This document shows positions 41,901 through 49,679 of a stretch of 64,000 nt of DNA, piece by piece. The stretch comes from Pseudomonas sp. efr-133-TYG-5 (GTDB lineage: Bacteria; Pseudomonadota; Gammaproteobacteria; Pseudomonadales; Pseudomonadaceae), in the NCBI RefSeq assembly GCF_030209175.1, contig NZ_JARVSM010000010.1, positions 1 to 64,000 on the forward strand. Reading direction: 5' to 3'. Under the pieces are notes generated by a model. The model ran no database searches. It was given only the letters and a program-made list of their open reading frames with translations, and was not told where the DNA came from. Numbering within the stretch: the first letter of the stretch is position 1; the number at the start of each line of letters is the position of its first letter. Made by a program: the position numbers and the translations under genes.

Positions 41901-42647
41901 GTACCGAACAACGCCCTGGGGGCCTGGCGGCCCTTCGCCGGCTCGCTGCACTACCAGCTCAATGTCGGCGACCTGCGGGATGGCAGCTGCACACTGCGCG
42001 TGGGCGCCGAACGTCTGGCGCGACTGTCGCCGCCGGTGGCGCTGTCGGTGGGTCCCGGCGCCCAGGTGCTGCAAATCCGGGTCGACAGCGCAGTCAACCA
42101 GACGCTGGATTGGGGCCAGTCATTGCGTGGGCAAGTCAGCGTGATCTCCTCCATCAGCGGCCGCCCCATGCCGGGCTGGACCGTGACCTGGACCAGCCCG
42201 GACATTGGCAGCCGGACGTCGGTGACGGATTTCTATGGTGTGGCGAGTATGGAGTTTGTTCCGACAACACCCGGCGCGGCGCACCTACAGGCAAGCGTGG
42301 GCCAGGGGCTGAATCTGGAGACAGTGGCACTGCCCTATGCCCTGAACGAGCCGCGGCGGATCGAGTCGCTCTCGAGCCCCAATCCCAGTGGGGAATTGGG
42401 TGCCAGGGTCAGCGCCACCATCACGCTGGTGTCGGCGCGCACCGGCCAGCCCTTGAATGGGATCGAGGTCCGCTGGAAGTTTCCCGATCTGAACATTGCC
42501 CCGACGTATACCGACGAGGTCGGCGAGTCCGTGGTGGAGTTCAGAATGCCTGCGGTGAACCGGGCACTGCTGGAAGCGACCGTGACCGGCGGACTGGCGG
42601 GATGGGTGTATCAACATATCGAGTTCAGGATGGTGCCCAATGTCTAG
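38919..42647 (+). CDS. Giant modular Ig-like protein translationally coupled to TcA
   Basis: 1242 aa, no signal peptide. Two module types alternate. One is a roughly 100-residue module ending W-x-[LM]-D ... L-x-[ML]-[SD]-x-[GD]-H-x-[KVR]-[IV] (for example PWTLDCP...AVSLGHHRV; TWLMDFRD...MSLDHNKI). The other is a Big1-like module (V-x-W...G-W-A-x-[VY]-x-[YF]-x-P-x-T-x-G). Modules are punctuated by ATDPW/ASSPW joints (about residues 386, 605 and 927). The first roughly 150 residues resemble a carbohydrate-binding-like sandwich (RNLVINGEFELAFDGWV). The ATGA overlap with TcA shows co-translation, and a 4-18 bp tight chain continues downstream. No family was recognised with certainty; a receptor-binding or assembly accessory for the TcA pore is inferred from position. 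Confidence 0.75.
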   Translation: MTEPGIRADRNLVINGEFELAFDGWVKGPDNRDYLTTGSAEYEGVGISFLSAGNRSSVSQDLVVPKRAGATANYELTFLCEVLHTLPGTLQLSVVGKPGEVQDIPLRPARTAAAAAGVLAFVPIAYTERVTLALQENDSLRVSVLSPANASGDYVSAVRITRINLALHLPPTRLQGLQLDAQALPLDQVLPLCLGASAELAHRLAFVPAADDPWQGTLGSLSIEGNPQGAIVATPGWGVDQPLGEPWTLDCPLLEGDEPQRLNLILRNEFSAEAYPLAVSLGHHRVAFLEVEEAAYYPVLELGQTVQLGVRLGSYYSGQHLEGLTVNWTVEGQGIRAAAVTRADGWAYYTFEPETAGTVDIVASVVSPYYAAGVVTQHFAVQVLATDPWQALTAIVGNVAKPWAQSIGYPNRGSAYALQIGLPEVLVGTTLALGWSGDSAEQLGVVTAPPINEPVPMTDRSFVWTLQSADVLDGHFELSLHCSKLLLPSPKKTMSLARNEVRIGEVREANIDPVVEDNESALLRVQVLHRSDRGDGDPVSRALVDWVTAEGTVATLTGGGGWASVHYTPKTPGSLTVIARVRAHADAVPVEREFALEAIASSPWKREVRLYLDGVEVDTTTVGLLCKRGFTQTLKVVPVAGSPWLGKTITLNWRGADPAIGLVPSDLGAAKPLLASGVEWTLGSDAVASTSSLFALLLQVDGVAQTRQLFGRLFSPALEHELNVLLDQIAAALDGTPLYPCLGAQHRYSVLPNLLSPLVGLTVALRWTGAMPDELGARIEPAHDVTQPLSDGGATWLMDFRDSPQPAAFALTLALPQLQIGAAATPMSLDHNKIRLHMLREAAIDPVVGLDKAWLWAQVVSHFTDQPIAGATVTWEAQERTDDVPTDAQGWSAFGYAPTLAGTQSVTATVVSRFDNFRQSRSSEVKAHATDPWAGLRISFDGVPPQPLGERTCFPRRNGRHLVELTAANDSPLLGTSLALGMTGSGPADLAMEFVPNNALGAWRPFAGSLHYQLNVGDLRDGSCTLRVGAERLARLSPPVALSVGPGAQVLQIRVDSAVNQTLDWGQSLRGQVSVISSISGRPMPGWTVTWTSPDIGSRTSVTDFYGVASMEFVPTTPGAAHLQASVGQGLNLETVALPYALNEPRRIESLSSPNPSGELGARVSATITLVSARTGQPLNGIEVRWKFPDLNIAPTYTDEVGESVVEFRMPAVNRALLEATVTGGLAGWVYQHIEFRMVPNV

Positions 42648-43611
42648 AGTGCCGGTAACTTCGCAAACCTGGTTGCAGAATTTCAGACCTTACGTCAACG
42701 GCGAACGAGTGAAGTGGCCTGATCTGCAGTTGAATCTGACGGCCGGGCAATCTGCCGAAGTGCTGTTGGAGTTTGAGTACAGTTATCTGATTGGTGACCC
42801 CGAGTCGCATCTCATGCTCTGTCCTGAGAGCGGTGCGCCGGAAACGGGGCTGTTGAGTGATCCACCGTTCGGGCAGTTGGTCGAAATGGCGGAGGGACTC
42901 ATTTCGTTGACCTGGGTGATCTCAACCGACAACGCAGCAAGCGGGCCGTTTACTTTGCACTTCGAAATGCCGCTTTACCAAGGAATGCCGCATTCACCGC
43001 CTATGGCGGGAGAAATCATTAATTTCGAGCAGGAAGTGGACGTCACCTTCGATGCCTTCGCGGTCAATTTCGGGCTCGGTCATCAAGGGCACCCCTGCCA
43101 TGGTGCGACGCATACCGTTCATGTACGCCCCAAACCTTCCAGTCATTTGCTGAACAAGGACGTTCGCCTGCTGAGCACCGCGCAGAGCGCGGGCGTGGTG
43201 GTCACGCCTGCCCCCGAGGTCTGGCAGATGCTGACGCCGAACGGTGTGACGTGGCAACTGGACTGCCGCGGTACGACTCAGGACACGGTGTTTTTTTTGC
43301 AGCTGGAAGAGGCGGACTCGGGAATAGTCTCGTTGGCGTTGGATATGGTACTGGCGCACAACCTGGTGACTGCCCGGTATTGGCAGGAGGAGCATTGCAC
43401 GTATCCGGACATCACTTGGTATTCCTATCATGCCCAGGCAACTTCCGCGTTCTTGCAAACTCCGGCTCGCGGAGTGCCGGTCAATGTCGTGTTCAATGGT
43501 ACGCCGAGTTACCCGACGACCGATTCGAACGGGGAAATCCGCATCAATAATCACGTCAATGCCCATTTGCTGATGTCGATCATCAACCGCTACGACGGCA
43601 GCAAGGTGTGA
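42640..43611 (+). CDS. Tc-associated beta-module protein, copy 1
   Basis: 323 aa, function not recognised. It starts TSQTWLQNFRPYVNGERVKWPDL and shares most of its N-terminal half with the next gene. The middle contains the same W-x-LD ... LxMxLxHN-[LK]-V module found repeatedly in the giant Ig-like protein just upstream (TPNGVTWQLDCRGTTQD...LALDMVLAHNLV). The C terminus is a short Ig-like or transthyretin-like strand set (GVPVNVVFNGTPSYPTTDSNGEI). It overlaps the upstream gene by 8 bp. It has no secretion signal, and its GC content is lower than that of the surrounding genes. Confidence 0.78.
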   Translation: MSRVPVTSQTWLQNFRPYVNGERVKWPDLQLNLTAGQSAEVLLEFEYSYLIGDPESHLMLCPESGAPETGLLSDPPFGQLVEMAEGLISLTWVISTDNAASGPFTLHFEMPLYQGMPHSPPMAGEIINFEQEVDVTFDAFAVNFGLGHQGHPCHGATHTVHVRPKPSSHLLNKDVRLLSTAQSAGVVVTPAPEVWQMLTPNGVTWQLDCRGTTQDTVFFLQLEEADSGIVSLALDMVLAHNLVTARYWQEEHCTYPDITWYSYHAQATSAFLQTPARGVPVNVVFNGTPSYPTTDSNGEIRINNHVNAHLLMSIINRYDGSKV

Positions 43612-43657
43612 GTGTGCCACCGGGTGGGTGCACCTATCGAATCGAGGGAGATAGCCA

Positions 43658-44626
43658 ATGTCCGACGTACCCGTTTCTTCTCAGACGTGGTTGCAGAATT
43701 TCAGACCTTACGTGAATGGAGTGCGCGTGAAGTGGCCCGACCTGCTGCTGAATATCGCGGCGGGAGAGTCGGTCGAGCTATTGCTTGAATTCGAGTACAG
43801 CTATTTGATCGGTGACCCCGAATCGCCTCTGCGCTTGTGCAGTGTGCCAGCGGCCGAAGAGGTGGGACTGGTGTGCGATCCACCCTTCGGGCAACTGGTC
43901 GAAATGGCGCAGGGGTTGATCTCGCTGACGTGGATCATTACCGCGACCCAGACTGCGAGTGGCCCTTTCGAGCTGCATTTCGAAATGCCGCTTTACCCAG
44001 GCATGCCGAATTCGCCGCTCATCCCTGGCGCCGTTCTGGACTTCACGCGGGAACTGGATGTCACGTTCGATGCATTGGCTGTTGGCTTCGCGCCCGACTA
44101 TCACGGTTATCCATGCCACGGTGCGGCCCACACGGTGACCGTCAAGCCCCGACCCGACAGCCGATTGCTGGACAAGGACATCCATCTGGTGACGGATGCA
44201 GCCCTGGCAGGCGTGATCGTCAGCCCCGCGCCGCCGACGGTGCAGAGGCTGACCGCCGAAGGCATCACCTGGCAACTGGACTGCCGCGCTACCACTGAAG
44301 ACAAGGGCTTTGCCTTGCAACTGGCGGTCGTGGAATCGGGAGTGACCTCATTGCCGTTGGCGATGTCCCTGGGGCATAACCTGGTGACAGCCTACCGCTG
44401 GACCCAGGCGCAATCCGGACACGGGGACTGGTACTCGCACAATATCCGCGCGACGTCGGTTTTCCTCAACAAACCTGCTCCTGGCGTACCGGTCACTGTC
44501 TCCGTCAGCGGCGGAGGGACGAGCTCTGGCATCACCAATTACCTGGGAGAATACAGTCGCGCGTCAATGGACAATTGGGGTATCACGTTGACCCTGACCA
44601 ATCGATACGATGGAAGTGTTGTTTGA
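43658..44626 (+). CDS. Tc-associated beta-module protein, copy 2
   Basis: 322 aa, tandem paralogue of the previous gene (SSQTWLQNFRPYVNGVRVKWPDLLLN..., LEFEYSYLIGDPESPLRLC..., TAEGITWQLDCRATTED...LAMSLGHNLV). The N-terminal halves are nearly the same, while the C-terminal roughly 60 residues diverge (GTSSGITNYLGEYSRASMDNW). AGGGAG precedes the ATG. It is the last gene of the plus-strand TcA operon and ends 16 bp from the stop of the convergent DUF58 gene, with no evident terminator between. Confidence 0.78.
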   Translation: MSDVPVSSQTWLQNFRPYVNGVRVKWPDLLLNIAAGESVELLLEFEYSYLIGDPESPLRLCSVPAAEEVGLVCDPPFGQLVEMAQGLISLTWIITATQTASGPFELHFEMPLYPGMPNSPLIPGAVLDFTRELDVTFDALAVGFAPDYHGYPCHGAAHTVTVKPRPDSRLLDKDIHLVTDAALAGVIVSPAPPTVQRLTAEGITWQLDCRATTEDKGFALQLAVVESGVTSLPLAMSLGHNLVTAYRWTQAQSGHGDWYSHNIRATSVFLNKPAPGVPVTVSVSGGGTSSGITNYLGEYSRASMDNWGITLTLTNRYDGSVV

Positions 44627-44642
44627 TGTGCGCACTTGCGGT

Positions 44643-45974
44643 TCATAACCCGCCAGCCTTTTTCAACGCCAGATAGCGCGTCACCAACCCGGCCCCCAGC
44701 TCCGCGGGCCGGGCATCGACCACCGGCACCCCATGGGCGCTCAAGCGCTCATGCAATTGCGCCCGCGCGTTCAGGTAATCCACCGCGCCGCAGTACGCCA
44801 GGGCTTCGTCCAGCGTCTGCACGGCGTGCTGGCGAACGGCGTCGAGGCTGTCTTCGCGCAGGCTCGCCACCAGCACTCGATGCTGCTGACTCAGGCGTTT
44901 GACGGCAGACAGCAGTTCGTCATCGTCCTCGTCGCGCAGGTTGGTCACCAGCACCACTAGGGCCCGGCGCTTTTGCCGAGCCAGCAGTTGATTCACGGCG
45001 GCCGGGTAGTCGGCGGGACGCTGGCTGCTGTCGAGGTCGTAGACGCTGTTGAGCAGCACGTTGAGCTGAGCACTGCCCTTGACCGGCGAAAGGTAACGCG
45101 ACTGCTCGCTGGCGAAGGTGCTCAGCCCTACCGCATCGCCCTGGCGCAAGGCCACGTAACTGAGCAGCAGGCACGCGTTGAGTGCGTGGTCGAAATGCGC
45201 GAGTTCACCATCCTGGCTGCGCATCCGCCGGCCGCAATCGAGCATGAAGATGATCTGCTGATCGCGTTCATCCTGGTACTCGCGGGCAATCGGCACGCGG
45301 TGTCGGGCGGTGGCTTTCCAGTCCATCTGCCGCAGGCTGTCGCCCTCGCGAAATTCGCGCAACTGATGAAATTCCAGGCCCTGGCCGCGGCGTTGCCGCT
45401 GGCGTACGCCGAGCTGGCTCAGCCAGTTGTCGACGGCCAGCAGTTCACCGCCGTACAGGCGCGCGAAGTCGGGGTAGACGCGGGTCTGGTCGGGCGCGCC
45501 GAGCAGGCGTTTGCCCGACCACAGACCCAGCGGACTCGGCAGGTTGATCTCGCAGTGTTCGAAGCTGAAATGCCCGCGTTGCAACGGACGCAGGCGATAG
45601 CCGAGCAGGCTTGTTTGCCCGGGCTGCAGCGTCACCGCCAGCGGCAGGTTGTCGAAGCTCAGGCCCGGCGGCACATGGTCGAACATCTGCAACTGTAACG
45701 GCTGTTGGAAAGCGTGCTCGACCTCCAGGCGCACTTCGCTCCAGCGCCCGAGCGCGAGGCTGCCGGGCATTTTTCGGCGCACCGTTGGCGACGGCAGGCG
45801 CCGCAGGCGCACGGCATCCAGAATCGCCAGGGCCAGCAGCGCCAGCAGCAAGCCCCAGTTGATCGCCTGCAACGTGGCAGGCAGCGCGAAGTCCAGCGCG
45901 CGCAGCGTGCCCAGCACGATGCCGATGGCCAGCAGCACGGCAAGCCAGATCAGCAGCAGGCGCGAGGGTTTCAC
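44643..45974 (-). CDS. DUF58 domain protein (MoxR operon)
   Basis: 443 aa. Two N-terminal membrane helices (LLLIWLAVLLAIGIVLGTL; ALDFALPATLQAINWGLLLALLALAIL) precede a beta-rich domain and then the DUF58 signature REFREGDSLRQMDWKATARHRVPIAREYQDERDQQIIFMLDCG, which leads into a von-Willebrand-A-like fold. DUF58 proteins pair with MoxR ATPases and are thought to act in assembly or activation of envelope complexes. The start is a GTG at 45974 overlapping the MoxR stop (GTGA). A longer frame to 46208 is shadow of moxR. Last gene of a six-gene operon. Confidence 0.87.
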   Translation of the reverse strand: MKPSRLLLIWLAVLLAIGIVLGTLRALDFALPATLQAINWGLLLALLALAILDAVRLRRLPSPTVRRKMPGSLALGRWSEVRLEVEHAFQQPLQLQMFDHVPPGLSFDNLPLAVTLQPGQTSLLGYRLRPLQRGHFSFEHCEINLPSPLGLWSGKRLLGAPDQTRVYPDFARLYGGELLAVDNWLSQLGVRQRQRRGQGLEFHQLREFREGDSLRQMDWKATARHRVPIAREYQDERDQQIIFMLDCGRRMRSQDGELAHFDHALNACLLLSYVALRQGDAVGLSTFASEQSRYLSPVKGSAQLNVLLNSVYDLDSSQRPADYPAAVNQLLARQKRRALVVLVTNLRDEDDDELLSAVKRLSQQHRVLVASLREDSLDAVRQHAVQTLDEALAYCGAVDYLNARAQLHERLSAHGVPVVDARPAELGAGLVTRYLALKKAGGL

Positions 45975-46969
45975 AGCCGCGGCGCCGGCACTTGATCGAG
46001 CAACTGCTGCAGCACCTGGTCGACCTGCAGGCCTTCGATGTCCAGCTCCGGCGCAATGCGCACGCGGTGGCGCAGCACCGCGAGGGCACAGCCCTTGATG
46101 TCGTCGGGGATCACGAATTCGCCACCGCGCAGCAACGCCCGGGCGCGGGCGCAACGCACCAGGGCAATCGAGGCGCGTGGACCGGCGCCGAGGGTCAGCC
46201 CCGGCCAACTGCGCGTGCTGCGCGCCAGCCGCACGGCGTAGTCGAGCACCTGATCGTCCAGCGGCAGATCACTGGCGATGCGCTGCAGGGCCTGAACGTC
46301 CTTGGCTTGCAGCACCGTGCGCAGCGGTTGTACGTCGAGCATGTCGGCGCGGGTCGAACGGCTGACCTGACGCACCATGTCCAGCTCCTGCTCGGCGTCC
46401 GGATAATCCATGCGCACCTTGAGCATGAAGCGGTCGAGTTCGGCTTCCGGCAGGGGGTAGGTGCCTTCCTGCTCGATCGGGTTCTGCGTGGCGAGCACCA
46501 TGAACGGCTGGGCGATCGGCAGGGCGCGGCCTTCGAGGGTGACCTGGCGTTCCTGCATCGCTTCGAGCAACGCGGCCTGGGTTTTCGCCGGGGCGCGGTT
46601 GATCTCGTCGGCCAGCAGCAGGTGGGTGAACAGCGGCCCCTTGCGCAGCTTGAACTGCTCGGTCTGCAGGTCGTAGACCGCGTGGCCGGTGACGTCGCTG
46701 GGCATCAGGTCGGGGGTGAACTGGATGCGCGCGAACTCGCCGCCGAAGCAGCGCGCGAGGGCGCGCACCAGCAGGGTCTTGCCCAACCCTGGCACACCTT
46801 CGAGCAACACATGGCCGCCGGCGATCAGCGCGGTCAGCACGTCGTCGATCACCGGATCCTGGCCGATCAGGGCCTTTTGCAGTTCGTTGCGCACGGCCTG
46901 GGCCAACTGGCTGGCGCGCTGGCGTTGCTGGGCGGCGTGGCTGGCGCCGCCGGGCTCGATCTCACTCAT
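45971..46969 (-). CDS. MoxR-family AAA+ ATPase
   Basis: 332 aa cytosolic AAA+ chaperone-like ATPase. Walker A is GVPGLGKTLLV, Walker B LLADEIN, the sensor region ATQNPIEQEGTYPLPEAELDRFMLK, and the C-terminal lid GLTLGAGPRASIAL. It is thought to remodel the products of neighbouring DUF58/VWA genes. It overlaps the genes on both sides by 4 bp. Syntenic with PA4322. Confidence 0.92.
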   Translation of the reverse strand: MSEIEPGGASHAAQQRQRASQLAQAVRNELQKALIGQDPVIDDVLTALIAGGHVLLEGVPGLGKTLLVRALARCFGGEFARIQFTPDLMPSDVTGHAVYDLQTEQFKLRKGPLFTHLLLADEINRAPAKTQAALLEAMQERQVTLEGRALPIAQPFMVLATQNPIEQEGTYPLPEAELDRFMLKVRMDYPDAEQELDMVRQVSRSTRADMLDVQPLRTVLQAKDVQALQRIASDLPLDDQVLDYAVRLARSTRSWPGLTLGAGPRASIALVRCARARALLRGGEFVIPDDIKGCALAVLRHRVRIAPELDIEGLQVDQVLQQLLDQVPAPRL

Positions 46970-48129
46970 AAGGCGTTCCTCAAGGTTTGCAGGTGCGCGA
47001 CCTGGCGACTGAATTCAGCGCTGGACAGACGCTGCTTCGGCACCGGGCTCAGGGCCTGGCTGATGGCGCGGGTCGGTTGCCGGGTCAGGCGCGACAGCGC
47101 CAGCCATTGTTCGGCGACATTCAGTTGATCGAAACCAGGGTGGCGGCGACGCGCGCGGCGCAGCACATCCTGTTGCAGGGCTTGCAGCAAGGTCTGCTGG
47201 CCGTTGTGGCGCAGGATGAAATCGGCACTGGCACGCAGGTGTTCCTGCAACTGCCGGCGGCCGGCGGCAGCGGGGGCCTGCAGCGGGCCGTGGCGCACAC
47301 CGGCGTGCCACAGCCACAGGCCGAGCAGTGCCAGCAGCGCGATGATCGCCTGCGGGAAGTAGCGCCAGAGCATGGTCGCCAGGCTGTCGTGTTCGGTGTT
47401 GAACAGCAGGGTCACGTCGGTGTCGGCGCTCAGGTACCAGAGCAGCCAGGCGTTGTCGTGGCGGGCGATGGCCTTGTTTTTCCACAGGTCGGCATCGGTG
47501 ACCACGGTGATCGTGCCGACGCCGTAGGCCAGTTGCATCATGTGCGTGGCCTTGGCGCTGTTGGCCCAGGCCTGGGCAAGGTTCTTCGGGTCTTCGAGAT
47601 GGAACGCGGTATCGAAACCGGCGTAGGCCGGCGCGTCTTCGTCTTCCAGGTACAGCTTGGTCAGGTTCGGGTAGGGATCATCCTTCGCGTCCGCTGGCGG
47701 ATCCTTGAGATCCTGGCTCAGCGACTGATGCAACTGCACGCGGTCAAGCAGCAGGTCGTTGCTCTGCCCGGTGCTGTCGTCCCACAACGACTCGGCGACA
47801 AACACCAGCCGCCCGCCGGCCCGCGCCCAGTTCAGCACCTGGTCGACCTGGCGCGGGGTCATCTGCGCACGTTCGCCGAACAGCAACAGGGTATGCCGGC
47901 GTGGATCGATGCCGGGCAGCACCGACAGGTTTTCCGCATGGCTGACAGCGAGGCCCCGTTCGCGCAGGAACATTTCCGCCGCCAGGTAAGGATTGGCCTG
48001 CGCCACCGGCGAGGGGCCATGATCGACCACGACCTGATAAGGCCGGGCCTTGATGTACAGGAACGCGCTCAGCCCGCCCAGCAGCAGGACGACCAGAGCG
48101 CCCACCGACCACCACGCGCGGCGGTTCAA
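46966..48129 (-). CDS. DUF4350 membrane protein
   Basis: 387 aa. N-terminal membrane anchor (WWSVGALVVLLLGGLSAFLYI), a large extracytoplasmic domain of the DUF4350 type (NPYLAAEMFLRERGLAVSHAENLSVLPGIDPRRHTLLLFGER...VLNWARAGGRLVFVAES), a second helix (PQAIIALLALLGLWLWHAG), and a roughly 110-residue cytosolic tail. The GATase-like fold of this family is usually non-catalytic. It overlaps its operon neighbours by 4 bp on each side. Confidence 0.82.
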   Translation of the reverse strand: MNRRAWWSVGALVVLLLGGLSAFLYIKARPYQVVVDHGPSPVAQANPYLAAEMFLRERGLAVSHAENLSVLPGIDPRRHTLLLFGERAQMTPRQVDQVLNWARAGGRLVFVAESLWDDSTGQSNDLLLDRVQLHQSLSQDLKDPPADAKDDPYPNLTKLYLEDEDAPAYAGFDTAFHLEDPKNLAQAWANSAKATHMMQLAYGVGTITVVTDADLWKNKAIARHDNAWLLWYLSADTDVTLLFNTEHDSLATMLWRYFPQAIIALLALLGLWLWHAGVRHGPLQAPAAAGRRQLQEHLRASADFILRHNGQQTLLQALQQDVLRRARRRHPGFDQLNVAEQWLALSRLTRQPTRAISQALSPVPKQRLSSAEFSRQVAHLQTLRNAL

Positions 48130-49679
48130 CGCGCGGCTCCGGGGCCGAACAGGGCGCGCCAGCCGTCACACAGTTGCTGTTGCAGATGCGCGGCCGGCAC
48201 CCGATGCCCGTAGGCCATGTTCTGCCAGTGCCGGGTCAGGTCGCGGCTGAAGGCCAGTAGGTCCGGACGCTGCAATTGTTCGACCCGCGCCAGCACCTGG
48301 TTTTCGGTGTCGGCGGGTTTCAGGGTCAGCGCGAAGTCTTCCAGCAAGTGACTGAGCAGCGCCCGATAGAGCAGGCCCAGCGCCGCACGCGGTTGCGTGG
48401 CCCAGAGTTGCTCGGCGCTGCTGGCGACGTCGGCGGGCAAGGTTTCCCGACCCAGGTCCAGGCCGAACGCCTGTTGCGGCGGCGCCCGTTTGAGGCGGCC
48501 CGGCAGGTGCGGGCGGCGGCTGACGAAGGCGTGCAGGAACTCGCGATAGCGCCAGACCAGCCAGCCGATCAGGGCGAGCAATGTCGCCCACAAGAGAACT
48601 TCGAGCACCTTGGCCAGACCGTCGAGGTGCTGACCGTCGAGCCAGCCGAGCAGGGTTTTGAGCCACTGCGGTGCGGCGCTGTCCTCGGCTTTGCCGGCGC
48701 TGGCGGGATCCTTGCCGAAGCGGTAGCGGGTGACGGTTTCCTTGTTCTTGAAGGGCGGCTGCTCGAGCAGGGCCTTGATGCTGTCGCGCGAGGCCTCGCT
48801 GGTCAGCGGCTGGTGCAGCAGGCGCGGCGCGGTCGGGGCGTCCGCGGCCACCACCGGCGTCGCGGCCCACGCCGATGGCAGGTTCGGCAGCAGCAGGGCG
48901 GCCGCGAGCAGCAGACCGAGCAGGTTGCCATTGAGGCGCTGACGCAAGCGGCGGAACACCAGTTCGATGTCCCAGGCTTCCAGTTCGGTGCGGCGGTTCA
49001 GGTACAGGCTGAACCCGCAGGCGACATAAACCGGTTCCCACAGCACCAGCACCAGCGCGTAGAAGGCGTTGGTCAGGTGCTCCAGCCACAGCCAGTCGTG
49101 GTCGGCGGCGAGGATCAGGCTTTGCCAGTCCCAATCGGTTTCGATCTGTTGCGGCAGGAGCATGTAGAACAGCACCAGCAGGCCGATCCACAGCGCGCTT
49201 TCCAGGTGCGCACCGATGATGGTTAGCCAGCGTGGTGCGCCGGGGTGGCGTTGCAGCAAGACCTGCAGGCGCTGCTGGCGCGCGCTGCCATCCAGGCCTT
49301 CGAGTTGCACCACCGGCATCAGGAAACTGCGGCTCAGGCTCAGCCGGCGCCAGGTCAGGCTGGCCAGCAGTTGCGGCTTGAGCAGGCGCGGCCAGTGGCG
49401 CAGGGCCTGTTTGACGGTCGGCGTTTCGCCGAACAGCGCCTTGGACAGGATGTACAGCGGCAGCCGGTCAAACGCCGGTTTCAGCCACCAGAAAATGAAC
49501 AGCGCCAGGGTCGGCGAATCCCACAGCACGAGGCTCAGCAGCGCGAACAGCGGCAGGGTGACGATGGCCCAGCTGGTCATCAGCAAGCGGCGATGTTGCT
49601 GGCTCATGCGCACGCCGAGGTCCATGGCTTCCCAGGTCGTGCGCGGGCGGATCACCACAGTGGCGTCACTCAGGCGCAT
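48126..49679 (-). CDS. DUF4129 domain membrane protein
   Basis: 517 aa. Several membrane helices (SWAIVTLPLFALLSLVLWDSP; ALWIGLLVLFYMLLPQ; GNLLGLLLAAALLLPNLP; LLWATLLALIGWLVW) surround a periplasmic part. The C-terminal cytosolic DUF4129 domain (AEQLWATQPRAALGLLYRALLSHLL) looks transglutaminase-partner-like. The ATG at 49679 has GAAGGA upstream and overlaps the SpoIIM gene by 14 bp. Component of the MoxR operon; the role is unknown. Confidence 0.82.
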   Translation of the reverse strand: MRLSDATVVIRPRTTWEAMDLGVRMSQQHRRLLMTSWAIVTLPLFALLSLVLWDSPTLALFIFWWLKPAFDRLPLYILSKALFGETPTVKQALRHWPRLLKPQLLASLTWRRLSLSRSFLMPVVQLEGLDGSARQQRLQVLLQRHPGAPRWLTIIGAHLESALWIGLLVLFYMLLPQQIETDWDWQSLILAADHDWLWLEHLTNAFYALVLVLWEPVYVACGFSLYLNRRTELEAWDIELVFRRLRQRLNGNLLGLLLAAALLLPNLPSAWAATPVVAADAPTAPRLLHQPLTSEASRDSIKALLEQPPFKNKETVTRYRFGKDPASAGKAEDSAAPQWLKTLLGWLDGQHLDGLAKVLEVLLWATLLALIGWLVWRYREFLHAFVSRRPHLPGRLKRAPPQQAFGLDLGRETLPADVASSAEQLWATQPRAALGLLYRALLSHLLEDFALTLKPADTENQVLARVEQLQRPDLLAFSRDLTRHWQNMAYGHRVPAAHLQQQLCDGWRALFGPGAAR

